64,000 bases of DNA from Phyllobacterium zundukense (lineage in GTDB: Bacteria; Pseudomonadota; Alphaproteobacteria; Rhizobiales; Rhizobiaceae), in NCBI RefSeq assembly GCF_002764115.1, contig NZ_CP017944.1, positions 186,001 to 250,000 on the forward strand, in the 5' to 3' direction. Shown here in pieces: positions 8,485-17,020 of this stretch (position 1 is its first letter; each line of letters begins with the position of its first letter). Below the pieces are notes generated by a model. That model was not told the DNA's origin. It worked only from the letters and a program-made list of their open reading frames with translations, and searched no databases. Position numbers and translations under genes: made by a program.

Positions 8485-9165
8485 ATGGCTGAAGCCGGTT
8501 ACAAAAGACCAGGTGTTGAAATTCTCCCGCTTTCCAAGGAGACATTGCAGGACCGCGTCTATCGCCAAATCACCAGTCTTATTCTGGAGGGCGGCATCGT
8601 TCCCGGTGAGATGGTGCCCGTGCAAAGCCTTGCCGACGCCTTCGGTGTCAGCGCCATGCCGGTGCGGGAAGCGTTGCGGCGCCTGACGGCTGCCAATGCG
8701 CTGACAGTCGTCTCAGGACGTTCAATCGGCATTCCGCGGTTGAGCCGCGCCAAACTGACTGATCTTAGAAACGTACGGATCGAGATTGAATCGCTGGCGG
8801 GGAAATGGGCTGCCGAACGTATACAGCACGACGAAATCGAAACGCTTCGCTCATTGCTGGAGTCGCTCGAAGACGCGAACGCATCAGGGGATATCAAATC
8901 CTATCTGCGAGCCAACTACGCTTTCCACTTTTCCATCTACCGGGCGGCCGGCTCGGAGAGCATTCTCAACATCATCGAGAATCTCTGGCTGCAGGTCAGT
9001 CCTTACTTCAACATGCTGCACGATTCCGGCAATTATACCAAAGCCAACGAACATCATCGGGCGATGTTTGCTGCTCTATGTGCTCATGATGGCGACGCCG
9101 TCAGAATAGCCATACAGTCGGATATCGATGCCGCCTACGATGTACTTGTGGAGCTGGTGTCCTAG
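8485..9165 (+). CDS. GntR-family transcriptional regulator with FCD effector domain
   Basis: This 226-residue regulator has an N-terminal winged helix (about 18-85: LQDRVYRQITSLILEGGIVPG, SLADAFGVSAMPVREALRRL) and an all-helical FCD domain (about 95-222). The FCD domain carries the metal-ligand pattern of acidic residue and histidines (NYAFHFSIYRAAGS, NEHHRAMFAAL). I start at ATG 8485 because AAAAGG lies 8 bp before it and the remaining length is normal; the frame is open back to 8407. It is divergent from the ABC/dehydrogenase operon and is the obvious candidate to regulate it, with a sugar acid as likely effector. Confidence 0.9.
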   Translation: MAEAGYKRPGVEILPLSKETLQDRVYRQITSLILEGGIVPGEMVPVQSLADAFGVSAMPVREALRRLTAANALTVVSGRSIGIPRLSRAKLTDLRNVRIEIESLAGKWAAERIQHDEIETLRSLLESLEDANASGDIKSYLRANYAFHFSIYRAAGSESILNIIENLWLQVSPYFNMLHDSGNYTKANEHHRAMFAALCAHDGDAVRIAIQSDIDAAYDVLVELVS

Positions 9166-9180
9166 CGGAGCTGCAGATCA

Positions 9181-11025
9181 CTACATTAAGAATGGGTGGT
9201 AGGGCGACGTATTGGGATCGCGCGCATGTTCCTGGAGCAGCAGCGTCGTTTCGAGTGCGGAGGCGGGTTTGCCAAAATGATATCCTTGACCCAGGTGACA
9301 GCCGAGCTCGCAAAGCTGCCTGACCTGCTCTGCGGTTTCGATTCCTTCAGCAACCACACGCATGTCGAGCCGTGTGGCGATATCCATTATTGCCGCGACG
9401 ATGATGGAACTTGCGCTCGCCGGGGCTAGGCTCGCAACAAAGGATTGATCGATCTTGATGATATCCACGGGAAAGCTCATCAAATGGGTGAGGGACGCAA
9501 ATCCAGTGCCGAAGTCGTCGAGGGCAACAAGCAATCCCTTGTCACGCAGAACCCTTACGGCTTTTGCCACAAACTGGTCGCTACCACCCATGAAGACCGA
9601 CTCGCTTACCTCGAGGAGAATGTGTTTCAGAGGGACATTCGCCTTGGCGAAGCATTCTTCGATCTTGTCCTGCAAGTTCCCGTGGCGGAAGTCGCCCGTC
9701 GTTACATTAATTCCGACATGCTGCACTGGTATCCCGAGATCAAGCCATCGGCGTATGTCTTCGGCCACCTGTTTCAGCATTGTTTCCGTGACGCGGGAAG
9801 CGATCTTTGCATCGGTGAATGCTGTTGCAAACTCGCCGGCCGTAGTGACGCTGCCTTCTGCGTCTGTCATGCGAACCAGCGCTTCCAACCCGACAATTTC
9901 CGCCGAGTCCAGGCGCGCAATCGGCTGATAATAGGCAGCGATGCGACCATCAGTAAGGGCGGAATCGACGTTGCGCACGGCATTGATGCGCTCGATTATG
10001 GAGGTCCTCAATTCCGGCCGGAAGTGGACGTAGCCGCCTCGATCGTTTTCCTTCGCATGGTACAAAGCAAAGTCCGCGTTCTGCCGTAACGTATCTGCTT
10101 CCATCCCATCAGCGCCAAATAATGCACCGCCAATGGTGACGCTCGGAACCAGGCTTTCAATTCCTGAAGCGATGAGCATGTCCGTTCGGCCCAGGATACC
10201 GAATGCGGCAGCGGCCAGATCATCCGTGGTACCACAGGCGTCAACGATGACCGCAAACTCATCGCCTCCCAACCTGTATGCAATTTCGTGCGGTTCACCC
10301 GATGTGATGAGATTGGCCACGCCTTTGATCAAGCGATCTCCGGCAAGATGCCCCATCGTATCGTTCACTGCCTTTAGATGATCGATGTCGACCAGCAGAA
10401 GGCCAAATGGGACTTTCGAGGTAATGCGCTCGCGCAGCATTTCATCAAAGCGGCTGCGATTGGATATACCGGTCAAGGCATCGAAATAGGCCAGCCTGTA
10501 GTCGCGGGCCTGTACCTCTTCATGTTCCATCGCAATTGCACAAAGATGGACGCAGGTTTGTACAATGCGCTTTTCAAGCTCGTCCGGCCCTCTGATGGAT
10601 TTGTAGTAGAAAGCGAATGTCCCAACCACGCGGTCGTCCCGGGATTTGATCGGTGTAGACCAACAAGCCCGAAGACCGATAGGGAGCGCAAGTGCCTTGA
10701 AATCCACCCACAGCGGGTCAGATTCAATATCCCTGACAATAACGGCTTCGCCACGATAGGCTGCCGTCCCGCATGATCCTGTGGATGGTCCAATTTCCAA
10801 GCCATTAAGCGCCGTCGAATAGCTTTCCGGCAAGCTGGGGCTGGCGAGTGGTCGAAGCCGCCCGTCGGCGTCTACGGTAAGTATCGAACAGATTATCCCT
10901 GGAACCAGGTTTTCCACCCGGCGGCACAGCACATTCGCTATCTCGTCCAGCTTGTCGCTATAGGCAACAGCTTCCAATATTTCGTTCTGAATATGGAGCA
11001 GGAGATCACTGACACCAGGCTTCAT
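9181..11025 (-). CDS. GAF-GGDEF-EAL cyclic-di-GMP signalling protein
   Basis: This 614-residue cytoplasmic protein has an N-terminal GAF sensor (about 15-165; GPSTGSCGTAAYRGE), a GGDEF domain (about 178-335) with an intact GGDEF at 253-257, and an EAL domain (about 350-600) with EAL at 381-383, DDFGTG and EGIET. All core motifs of both domains are kept, so it could make or break down cyclic di-GMP. No membrane segment is seen, so the GAF domain probably senses a soluble ligand or redox/phytochrome-like signal. It stands alone and converges with the GntR gene 15 bp away. Confidence 0.93.
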   Translation of the reverse strand: MKPGVSDLLLHIQNEILEAVAYSDKLDEIANVLCRRVENLVPGIICSILTVDADGRLRPLASPSLPESYSTALNGLEIGPSTGSCGTAAYRGEAVIVRDIESDPLWVDFKALALPIGLRACWSTPIKSRDDRVVGTFAFYYKSIRGPDELEKRIVQTCVHLCAIAMEHEEVQARDYRLAYFDALTGISNRSRFDEMLRERITSKVPFGLLLVDIDHLKAVNDTMGHLAGDRLIKGVANLITSGEPHEIAYRLGGDEFAVIVDACGTTDDLAAAAFGILGRTDMLIASGIESLVPSVTIGGALFGADGMEADTLRQNADFALYHAKENDRGGYVHFRPELRTSIIERINAVRNVDSALTDGRIAAYYQPIARLDSAEIVGLEALVRMTDAEGSVTTAGEFATAFTDAKIASRVTETMLKQVAEDIRRWLDLGIPVQHVGINVTTGDFRHGNLQDKIEECFAKANVPLKHILLEVSESVFMGGSDQFVAKAVRVLRDKGLLVALDDFGTGFASLTHLMSFPVDIIKIDQSFVASLAPASASSIIVAAIMDIATRLDMRVVAEGIETAEQVRQLCELGCHLGQGYHFGKPASALETTLLLQEHARDPNTSPYHPFLM

Positions 11026-11457
11026 ATTTGCTTTCCGATACTAAGAAGCACCCGCTTGCGTTGAAAGATTTGAATGCAGTCGAAAATTTTCGCTAAGGAA
11101 TTTCGCCACCAGAGTAACATAAATAGGTGCATCTTGTTGCAAGGGTACGTTCTTCGTGATTTACAACCGGTGAATTTCGCCGCATGCCGGTGCATCGTCC
11201 GCATGCAATTGCTTGAGATCGATCAATCGTGCCAGCACTGAAATGGCCCACCGAAATTGGCTTGCCTCAAGCGGGTAGCCCTTGGTCTTCTGATGCCACT
11301 GCTGCTGGTGGGCTTTGCCGGCGCTGAGTCCCTCCCCCGGACGCAATTCACCTTGCTGAATCCCAAGGCCGATCCAAAGCTGTGCAGTTTCACATCTCGT
11401 CCCTCGCAAAGACGTCTCGCTGATATGTCGATTATCGTGGCTCGATCACCCACAGCT
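11026..11457. other. Intergenic stretch without a supported gene
   Basis: This 432-bp gap separates the GGDEF-EAL start and the end of tonB. Several short frames cross it, none with a good start and ribosome site. The bases just upstream of 11025 are AT-rich and probably hold the promoter of the GGDEF-EAL gene. No terminator hairpin with a T-run and no RNA gene were recognised. Confidence 0.5.
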
Positions 11458-12360
11458 TTAAAAGTTGAATGGCAAGACCCTGACCAGTTCATTCTTGTTC
11501 ATGCCCTCAGGCGGCGCAGGTAGCGGTGACGCTCGTTGCACCATGGATATGGCTGCCTTGTCGTACTCGGGATTTCCAGAAGACATTGCAATTGTCGCGG
11601 AGGCCACAGCACCGTCGCGTGCTATCGATATCCGGACACTCAACGGAATCTTGCCTGAACCTCTGATCCGCACCGTGCGCTTATAGCGTGCAAGATGCGC
11701 GTTCAATCTTGCATTCCATTTCTGGGTTGCAGCAACCGATACTGCACGAGCGGCAATAGGCTGTTGCTTTGCCTCTCGCGGCGTCTCGTCCTTAACGGTT
11801 GCGGGCGCCGGCTTCGTCACCGGCTTGCGCACGACCTTGTCGACGCGCTTCTTCGGAACATCGGGTTTCTCCGGTACCGGCCGCACCACTGGCAATGGTA
11901 CTTCCACCTTCGGCAATTCCACCAGTTCTTCCGCCTGCTCGTCGAGCGGTTCTGCTTCTTCCGGTTCCGGCGTAACCTCTTCGGCAATGTCCGGCTCAGG
12001 CTGATCTGGCGTGACTTCTTCGATGGGCTGGATCTGTTGCTCCGGTTCCGGTTGCACCTCCTCCACGGGCGCGGGTGCAGCCGCTTCCTGCTGGACGGGC
12101 TCAGGCTTCATCGGCTCCGGTTCGATCGGCACTTCTTCCCTGACGGGCTGGGCAACGATTGGCGCTGGCAGCGGCTCCATGTCAATGATGACCGCTGTGG
12201 CAATATCACTGGCTGGTTCGACAGGCTGATTGTTCTGAATAAACCAGGCAGCACCGGCATGAATGCCGATCACGACAAATCCGGCAGCCGACCACAAACC
12301 AATCTCGCGCCAATCAGGGCGCAACAATCCTCTCCGGGTTGCGGTTGGCCCTGCGTGCAT
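11458..12360 (-). CDS. tonB: TonB-family energy transducer
   Basis: This 300-residue protein has one N-terminal membrane anchor (IGLWSAAGFVVIGIHAGAAWF, about 20-40). A long periplasmic Pro/Glu/Val-rich stretch follows (about 60-175), as in TonB, and then a C-terminal TonB domain (about 215-300) with KIPLSVRISIARDGAVASATI and ASPLPAPPEGM. It transmits proton-motive energy from ExbB/ExbD to outer-membrane receptors. The start shares one base with the exbD stop (TAATG), so translation is coupled. A second TonB is encoded at 39834-41036; this one is linked to exbBD and may serve several receptors. Confidence 0.92.
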   Translation of the reverse strand: MHAGPTATRRGLLRPDWREIGLWSAAGFVVIGIHAGAAWFIQNNQPVEPASDIATAVIIDMEPLPAPIVAQPVREEVPIEPEPMKPEPVQQEAAAPAPVEEVQPEPEQQIQPIEEVTPDQPEPDIAEEVTPEPEEAEPLDEQAEELVELPKVEVPLPVVRPVPEKPDVPKKRVDKVVRKPVTKPAPATVKDETPREAKQQPIAARAVSVAATQKWNARLNAHLARYKRTVRIRGSGKIPLSVRISIARDGAVASATIAMSSGNPEYDKAAISMVQRASPLPAPPEGMNKNELVRVLPFNF

Positions 12361-12815
12361 TACTGCGCGTTTCCGCCCGCAGGTGCCTGCGTTGGTACGC
12401 TCTCAAGACCGACCAGCGCGATCTTGAGATAGCCGCTATCACGCAAACTGTTCATCAGGTCCATCAAGGCCCCGTAATCCACCGCCCTGTCCGCGCGCAG
12501 GAAAACGCGGGTTTCCTTGTCGCCTTGCGTGTGCTGATCGAGGAACAGCCCCAGCGTTTCCCGGTTCACCGTGTCGTTGCCGATGGCGATCGACTTGTCT
12601 TCCTTGAGCGTCAGGTAAAGCGGCTTGTCTGGACGTGTGGCCGGTGTGGCCGTAGAGGCAGGCAGATCGACATTGATGTCGACAGTGGCAAGCGGCGCCG
12701 CCACCATGAAGATGATTAGGAGAACCAGCATGACGTCGATGAATGGCGTTACATTGATTTCGTGGTTTTCCTGCAGATCGTCGTCCGATGAGTTGTGCCT
12801 GATGCCACCAGCCAT
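12360..12815 (-). CDS. exbD: ExbD biopolymer transport protein
   Basis: This 151-residue protein starts at ATG 12815 (MAGGIRHNSSDDDLQENHEI); the longer frame to 12995 overlaps exbB and is not used. It has one membrane segment right after NVTPFIDVMLVLLIIFMVAAP, including the conserved Asp of the proton path (PFIDVML). The periplasmic domain has LTLKEDKSIAIGND and FLRADRAVDYGALMDLM, as in ExbD. It works with ExbB and TonB in the inner membrane. It lies 10 bp after exbB and overlaps the tonB start by one base. Confidence 0.93.
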   Translation of the reverse strand: MAGGIRHNSSDDDLQENHEINVTPFIDVMLVLLIIFMVAAPLATVDINVDLPASTATPATRPDKPLYLTLKEDKSIAIGNDTVNRETLGLFLDQHTQGDKETRVFLRADRAVDYGALMDLMNSLRDSGYLKIALVGLESVPTQAPAGGNAQ

Positions 12816-12825
12816 GACCGGGCCC

Positions 12826-13788
12826 CTACTCTGCCGCAGCGCGGGACTGCTGCACCTTTGGCACGAGTGCAAAATCCACGTCACGACTGACCAACCGCTC
12901 AACGCCGGCGGAGGCATCGGCAAGCAGCTGGCGATAACCGGTGATCGAACGGGCGAAGACGTTGTAGATGACGACGGCCGGAATGGCAGCGACAAGACCG
13001 ATCGCCGTTGCCAGCAAAGCCTCGGCTATGCCCGGGGCGACGATCGCCAGATTGGTCGTTTGCGATTCCGAAATGCCGATGAAAGCATTCATGATGCCCC
13101 ACACTGTTCCGAACAGGCCGACGAAGGGTGCGGTTGAGCCAATGGTTGCCAGCACGCCAGTGCCGCGGCTCATGCGGCGGCCCGCCTGGGCCTCGATGCG
13201 CGACAAACGCGATGCGACGCGCTCCTTCAGACCATCGGCGCTGGCGTGTCCCTGCGCATCGAGTGACATGCGCACCTCTTCGCGAGCGGCGTTGACGAGC
13301 AAGGCCCCAGGTCCGCCCCGACCTTCCAGCGACCGTTCGGCGTCGAGTAGGGTGCGTGCATTGCCGATGGCGTTCAGTGCCCGGTAGGCGCGAAGCCTCG
13401 CCCCGGCAAGTTCAAGCGTCTTGGCCAACCAGACTGTCCAGGTGACGAGCGACGCGAAGGCGAGGCCGATCATCACCGCCTTGACCACCCAATCCGCCGC
13501 CATGAACATGCCCCAGGGCGAGAGATTGTGTGGAAGGGTTCCAGCTGCCTTCGGACCGGGTTGTGCAGGCTCGGCAGATACTGGCGGTTGCGCTGCTGGA
13601 GACGTTGTTATTTCGGACTGCGGCGCCGCTGGCTGCGTAGCTGTCGCCTGCGTGGCAGGTGTTATCTCCTGAGCGAAGGCTGTCGAACAGGACAAGCCGC
13701 AGACAAGCATTACACACCCAAATGTTCCTGCCCTTAGGCCCGCCGTAACATTATTGGCGCTTGAACGCCTTGCTGGCCGTGCTTGCAT
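12826..13788 (-). CDS. exbB: ExbB biopolymer transport protein with periplasmic N-terminal extension
   Basis: This is a 320-residue MotA/TolQ/ExbB channel protein. After a probable signal segment (GCVMLVCGLSCSTAFAQ) comes a low-complexity Thr/Ala/Pro/Gln stretch, then three membrane segments: AADWVVKAVMIGLAFASLVTW, LATIGSTAPFVGLFGTVWGIM and AEALLATAIGLVAAIPAVVIY. The conserved TAPFVGLFGTVWGIMNAF motif is intact. Such long N termini are common in rhizobial ExbB. I choose ATG 13788 (MQARPARRSS); a frame continues to 13911 but would begin within the iron-box region. First gene of the exbB-exbD-tonB operon. Confidence 0.9.
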   Translation of the reverse strand: MQARPARRSSANNVTAGLRAGTFGCVMLVCGLSCSTAFAQEITPATQATATQPAAPQSEITTSPAAQPPVSAEPAQPGPKAAGTLPHNLSPWGMFMAADWVVKAVMIGLAFASLVTWTVWLAKTLELAGARLRAYRALNAIGNARTLLDAERSLEGRGGPGALLVNAAREEVRMSLDAQGHASADGLKERVASRLSRIEAQAGRRMSRGTGVLATIGSTAPFVGLFGTVWGIMNAFIGISESQTTNLAIVAPGIAEALLATAIGLVAAIPAVVIYNVFARSITGYRQLLADASAGVERLVSRDVDFALVPKVQQSRAAAE

Positions 13789-13895
13789 CGCTCCGCAATC
13801 CTTCAATACTTCGCCGCGGAAGACCTGGGTTCCCTGGATTGGGACAGGCTCCGCACGCCCGGCGTTGTCTTCGCTTGAGAGCGGCTTAGTATTTA

Positions 13896-13910
13896 TGACA
13901 AAAACAATCA
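13896..13910. promoter_or_regulatory. Candidate IRO box (RirA-type TGA-N9-TCA) upstream of exbB
   Basis: TGACAAAAACAATCA matches the TGA-N9-TCA consensus of the iron-responsive operator bound by RirA in rhizobia. It lies in an AT-rich stretch 108 bp before the exbB start. The motif is short and can occur by chance, but a second one sits in the haem receptor promoter (43880-43894), which raises its credibility. Confidence 0.5.
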
Positions 13911-14017
13911 ACTATTTTTTCAGGCGGGCTTTCCCATCCGACGGACGAAAGGATCCGTCACGACCCAAAAGGGAAACTCTGACATACGAGGCGGGATTTT
14001 CACGAGTCTAAGCGGAC

Positions 14018-15238
14018 TCAGACGATCCCCCAGGCGCGGTAACGTCCTCTGCCCGTCATCTCGCGAACGCCAAGATCAGCGACAAGATTGAGTGCTCCGC
14101 GCTGCGTCACCTTCAGTTCTTTGGAAATCAACGCGGTCGACACCATGGGCCGCGACAGGATGAGTTCGATCATGCCCGGCAAGCTGGATGTGGAGCGCCG
14201 ATCCTTCAATTTGCGTTCCATTTGCATCCGCGCCAGACTCAACCGCTCGACCTCCTTCAGGTTAGCCGCGCTCGATACTTGAACCGCCTCCAGAAAAGCG
14301 ATGAGCCGCGTCGTTCGATCGCGTGCGCGGCGACGATCACGCGAAATCGTTCGCAACCCGGCATTGAAAGCCGCAAGGTGTGATTTCGTCTTGCCGCGTT
14401 CCCGGAGCATCGCCGAAACCAGCATCGGACCCAGCCAATGCTGGTGTTGCAGCGGCTCTATATCTTCCCATGCGTCCCAGATCACTGCCGCTGCAAGAAG
14501 CGGCGGCAAATCGCGGGTCCGATCATGAACCGCGAACCATCGCTCCAGCCGCGCATCCTCATCCCAGTCAGGGTCATATACCAGCGGGTCGCCGTCCGGA
14601 GTCGCCTCGGCCGAGGCAGAGTGCTCCCCTCCCCTTCCCTTTTTGGTCTCGCTAACCGCCGAGGCACGCACGGCCGGTTGCTCCAGCAGTCGAGTGGATC
14701 GATCGAGCAGAGCATCGAGCCGCGCCAACTCATCTTCGAAATCATTCTCGGCTTGCGATTTTTCCTCATTGTCAAAGCCCGAATGGGACTTGGTTTCTGG
14801 TGCACGCTCGACCGTCATGATCACGGCATCCATTCCGCCGCGGCCGCGAAGACTGGCAATGCCCTTCGGGCTAAGCGCCCAGGATGACTGGTTGGTCGCA
14901 ATCTGGCGGCGGATGCGCAGGATAGTGTGGGCCCTGGTCAGTTCGTGCGTCGGCGCGCGAATATCCATACGAGCGTCATGGAGCACCAGGTCTTCGACAT
15001 GGACAAGTTCGCCAGCGAGCCACAATGCATTGCACGCCTCCATGAAATGCGACCGGGCGATCCATCCCTCGTTCTCGCGCAACAGCCCCTCGCGCGACCT
15101 GTGGTTAACCACGTCGCCGAAATCGCCTTTGCGGCCCACCCGATCATCAAGTCGAGCCAAGGCATCCTCGGCCGCAACCACAGGCTGAAGCATATCTTTT
15201 AGGGATAAATCACCAGAATCATAAACCATTGATATCAT
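14018..15238 (-). CDS. DUF1612 helix-turn-helix protein (RHE_PE00001 family)
   Basis: This 406-residue protein resembles the RHE_PE00001/DUF1612 family seen in Rhizobiales, often on plasmids. The N-terminal part (about 10-110) contains EDALARLDDRV and ARSHFMEACNALWLAGELVHVEDLVLHD. The middle is acidic and variable (about 150-210). The C-terminal part has LIAFLEAVQVSSAANLKEVERL and a helix-turn-helix-like end (MVSTALISKELKVTQRGALNLVADLGVREMTGRGRYRAWGIV, in two pieces). It resembles Fic-associated or winged-helix proteins, but no function is established. No clear ribosome site supports ATG 15238; ATG 15229 is equally possible. It may be DNA-binding. Stand-alone gene with no obvious operon partner. 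Confidence 0.75.
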   Translation of the reverse strand: MISMVYDSGDLSLKDMLQPVVAAEDALARLDDRVGRKGDFGDVVNHRSREGLLRENEGWIARSHFMEACNALWLAGELVHVEDLVLHDARMDIRAPTHELTRAHTILRIRRQIATNQSSWALSPKGIASLRGRGGMDAVIMTVERAPETKSHSGFDNEEKSQAENDFEDELARLDALLDRSTRLLEQPAVRASAVSETKKGRGGEHSASAEATPDGDPLVYDPDWDEDARLERWFAVHDRTRDLPPLLAAAVIWDAWEDIEPLQHQHWLGPMLVSAMLRERGKTKSHLAAFNAGLRTISRDRRRARDRTTRLIAFLEAVQVSSAANLKEVERLSLARMQMERKLKDRRSTSSLPGMIELILSRPMVSTALISKELKVTQRGALNLVADLGVREMTGRGRYRAWGIV

Positions 15239-15368
15239 GGTAAACGATTGGTTAAACGGAAGATATAACGGATTTCACTTCACTAGCTGGGCAGTCGATC
15301 TGGCCTAGGTAGATAGCAGGTGAATCAGTTTTGGGGCTATGTCGCTATTCTTAGCTGCTTTGAGACTG

Positions 15369-16070
15369 TTAGCCAACCACTACCGTCGCTTTTCCGGAAA
15401 TACGGCTATAGAGATCGATGATATCCTGATTGATCAAACGAACGCAGCCAGACGACATGGATTGACCGATTGACCACCATTCGGGCGAGCCGTGGATGCG
15501 GTAACCGGTATCAACGCCATCCTTGAAAATATATAGGGCGCGTGCACCCAGCGGATTCTGCGGCCCTGGCTCCTGGCCGTTTGCATATTTGGCTAGTTCG
15601 GGCTTGCGTTGGATCATTTCGCGTGGCGGCGTCCAGCGCGGCCATTCCTTCTTGTACTGGATATTGGCACGACCGCTCCAAAGGAAGCCGGCCTTACCAA
15701 TCCCGACACCATAACGAATGGCATCCCCGCCGGGCTGCACCAGATAAAGGAAGCGTTCCTGCAGGCGCACGACAATAGTCCCAGGCTGTTCGCCTGTCGG
15801 GTCAACGACGATTTGCCGTCGGAATTGCGCCGGAATTTTTTGATACGGAATCGCGGGCAGCGAATAGGGCCCTTCCTGCACCGCAGCGTACATCACATCC
15901 GGAACGGTCACGGATTTGTCGATGCTGATTTGCGGACGAATGCCGCTGGTCGGCATGGCGTCGATATTCATCTCCGGCAATTCAAAAGTGGTTTGCGTGC
16001 AGCCGGAGGCGCCGAGGACCGCCATTGATCCAGCGCCAAACAAGAGATGACGGCGGGAAATCATTGGCAT
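15369..16070 (-). CDS. L,D-transpeptidase (YkuD family) lipoprotein
   Basis: This protein of about 233 residues has an N-terminal twin-arginine-like/lipoprotein signal: SRRHLLFGAGSMAVLGASGC, with the lipobox at ASGC. The C-terminal YkuD domain has the catalytic pattern His-Gly...Ser-Ser-Gly-Cys-Val-Arg (IHGSPEWWSIGQSMSSGCVR). Such enzymes form 3-3 peptidoglycan cross-links or attach proteins to the wall in the periplasm; rhizobia encode many. I start at ATG 16070 (MPMISRR); ATG 16064 is equally likely and neither has a strong ribosome site. The open frame to 16145 begins with TTG and adds a Cys/Lys-rich leader that is unlikely to be translated. Confidence 0.88.
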   Translation of the reverse strand: MPMISRRHLLFGAGSMAVLGASGCTQTTFELPEMNIDAMPTSGIRPQISIDKSVTVPDVMYAAVQEGPYSLPAIPYQKIPAQFRRQIVVDPTGEQPGTIVVRLQERFLYLVQPGGDAIRYGVGIGKAGFLWSGRANIQYKKEWPRWTPPREMIQRKPELAKYANGQEPGPQNPLGARALYIFKDGVDTGYRIHGSPEWWSIGQSMSSGCVRLINQDIIDLYSRISGKATVVVG

Positions 16071-16218
16071 CTGCAATTGCTGGGAGACTGCCTGTTTACG
16101 CTTGAACAATTTAGGTACTCGCTTACAAAAATGGCAATTGTTCAAACTGTATGGAATTGTGGTTTACAAAGCATGAATCCGACGAGACGGATTTTAACCA
16201 ACTGGGGCGGCTTATCCC

Positions 16219-16234
16219 GTTGACAGCTGTCAAC
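16219..16234. promoter_or_regulatory. Perfect 16-bp palindrome, copy 1
   Basis: GTTGACAGCTGTCAAC is its own reverse complement. An identical copy lies 103 bp away (16322-16337). The pair occupies the 450-bp gap between the L,D-transpeptidase and the AraC-type gene, so it could regulate either. I do not recognise the cognate regulator. Confidence 0.65.
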
Positions 16235-16321
16235 TGATCCCAGTGACCGCTCGCATCTGCGCCCTGCCCCACCGCCCCCGTTTAAGTCTGCGACGTCAGC
16301 GGCAAGAAACACTCCAAGGAC

Positions 16322-16337
16322 GTTGACAGCTGTCAAC
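16322..16337. promoter_or_regulatory. Perfect 16-bp palindrome, copy 2
   Basis: This is the second exact copy of GTTGACAGCTGTCAAC. The start-to-start distance of 103 bp is close to ten helical turns, so two bound dimers would face the same side of the DNA, which would allow looping. It is 187 bp upstream of the AraC-type gene. Confidence 0.65.
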
Positions 16338-16523
16338 CAACGCAATTGGCGTCGATAGCCCACAATAAAATGTGAAATTCGCCTAAGGTTGAATTTCCAA
16401 AAATGCCAATCGGTATTATCAATAATGCAATCTTGCGTTTTATATTTTAGTTTTTGCTACGTATGATTGTATTCCCTTCGTTTGGTTTTGGACCAACACA
16501 GCCTTTGATCAGGACTTTTCACA

Positions 16524-16976
16524 ATGTCAGATGAAATTGCTCGTGACTTCAAACCCCACTCCGATATTGATCGAGACATTATCCACAACGACGATATCCG
16601 CCCATTGCCGGAGCGCGCCAGCGCCAGCAAACCGACGCGCGCAGCTCAGGCGCAACTGCTTCTCGCCGAGGCGTATATTCGCCACAACATCTACAACCCA
16701 ATCAACATAACCGACATCGCAGCCGACACTGGCGTCAATATTCGTGCGCTGCAGCGTGTGTTCCGGAAGTATCGTCAAGCCACTCCGATTCAGGTGATCG
16801 CAAGTTTTCGTATCGCTGAAGCGCGCGCCTTGATCCTCACTGGACAAGCGACCTCCGTGAGACATCTGGCGGCAAAACTGCACTTTTCCAATCCTGGGCG
16901 TTTCAGCAAGCTCTATCGCACGACCTATTCGCAAACGCCATCGGAAGACATTCGCGCATGCCTGGGCGAAACATGA
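16524..16976 (+). CDS. Small AraC-type helix-turn-helix regulator lacking a sensor domain
   Basis: This 150-residue protein consists almost only of the AraC double helix-turn-helix (about 45-145: LLLAEAYIRHNIYNPINITDIA, VNIRALQRVFRKY, ATSVRHLAAKLHFSNPGRFSKLYR). The first 40 residues are polar and acidic, with no cupin or ligand domain. Full AraC proteins are about 250-320 residues, so this is either a DNA-binding-only regulator of the SoxS/MarA kind or the C-terminal type of split regulator. AGGAC precedes the ATG. The gap upstream contains two perfect palindromes. Targets are unknown. Confidence 0.85.
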   Translation: MSDEIARDFKPHSDIDRDIIHNDDIRPLPERASASKPTRAAQAQLLLAEAYIRHNIYNPINITDIAADTGVNIRALQRVFRKYRQATPIQVIASFRIAEARALILTGQATSVRHLAAKLHFSNPGRFSKLYRTTYSQTPSEDIRACLGET

Positions 16977-17020
16977 TCTGCCAAGCTGTTGTCGAACCGG
17001 CGCTGCGCCCAACGCATCCT

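Noticed and set aside
11257..11523. 88-codon frame on the plus strand with a signal-peptide-like start
   Set aside because: It starts with TTG without a ribosome site, overlaps the end of tonB and has no recognisable domain after the hydrophobic stretch.
16142..16363. 73-codon frame on the minus strand ahead of the L,D-transpeptidase gene
   Set aside because: It runs through both 16-bp palindromes, is of low-complexity composition and has no ribosome site.
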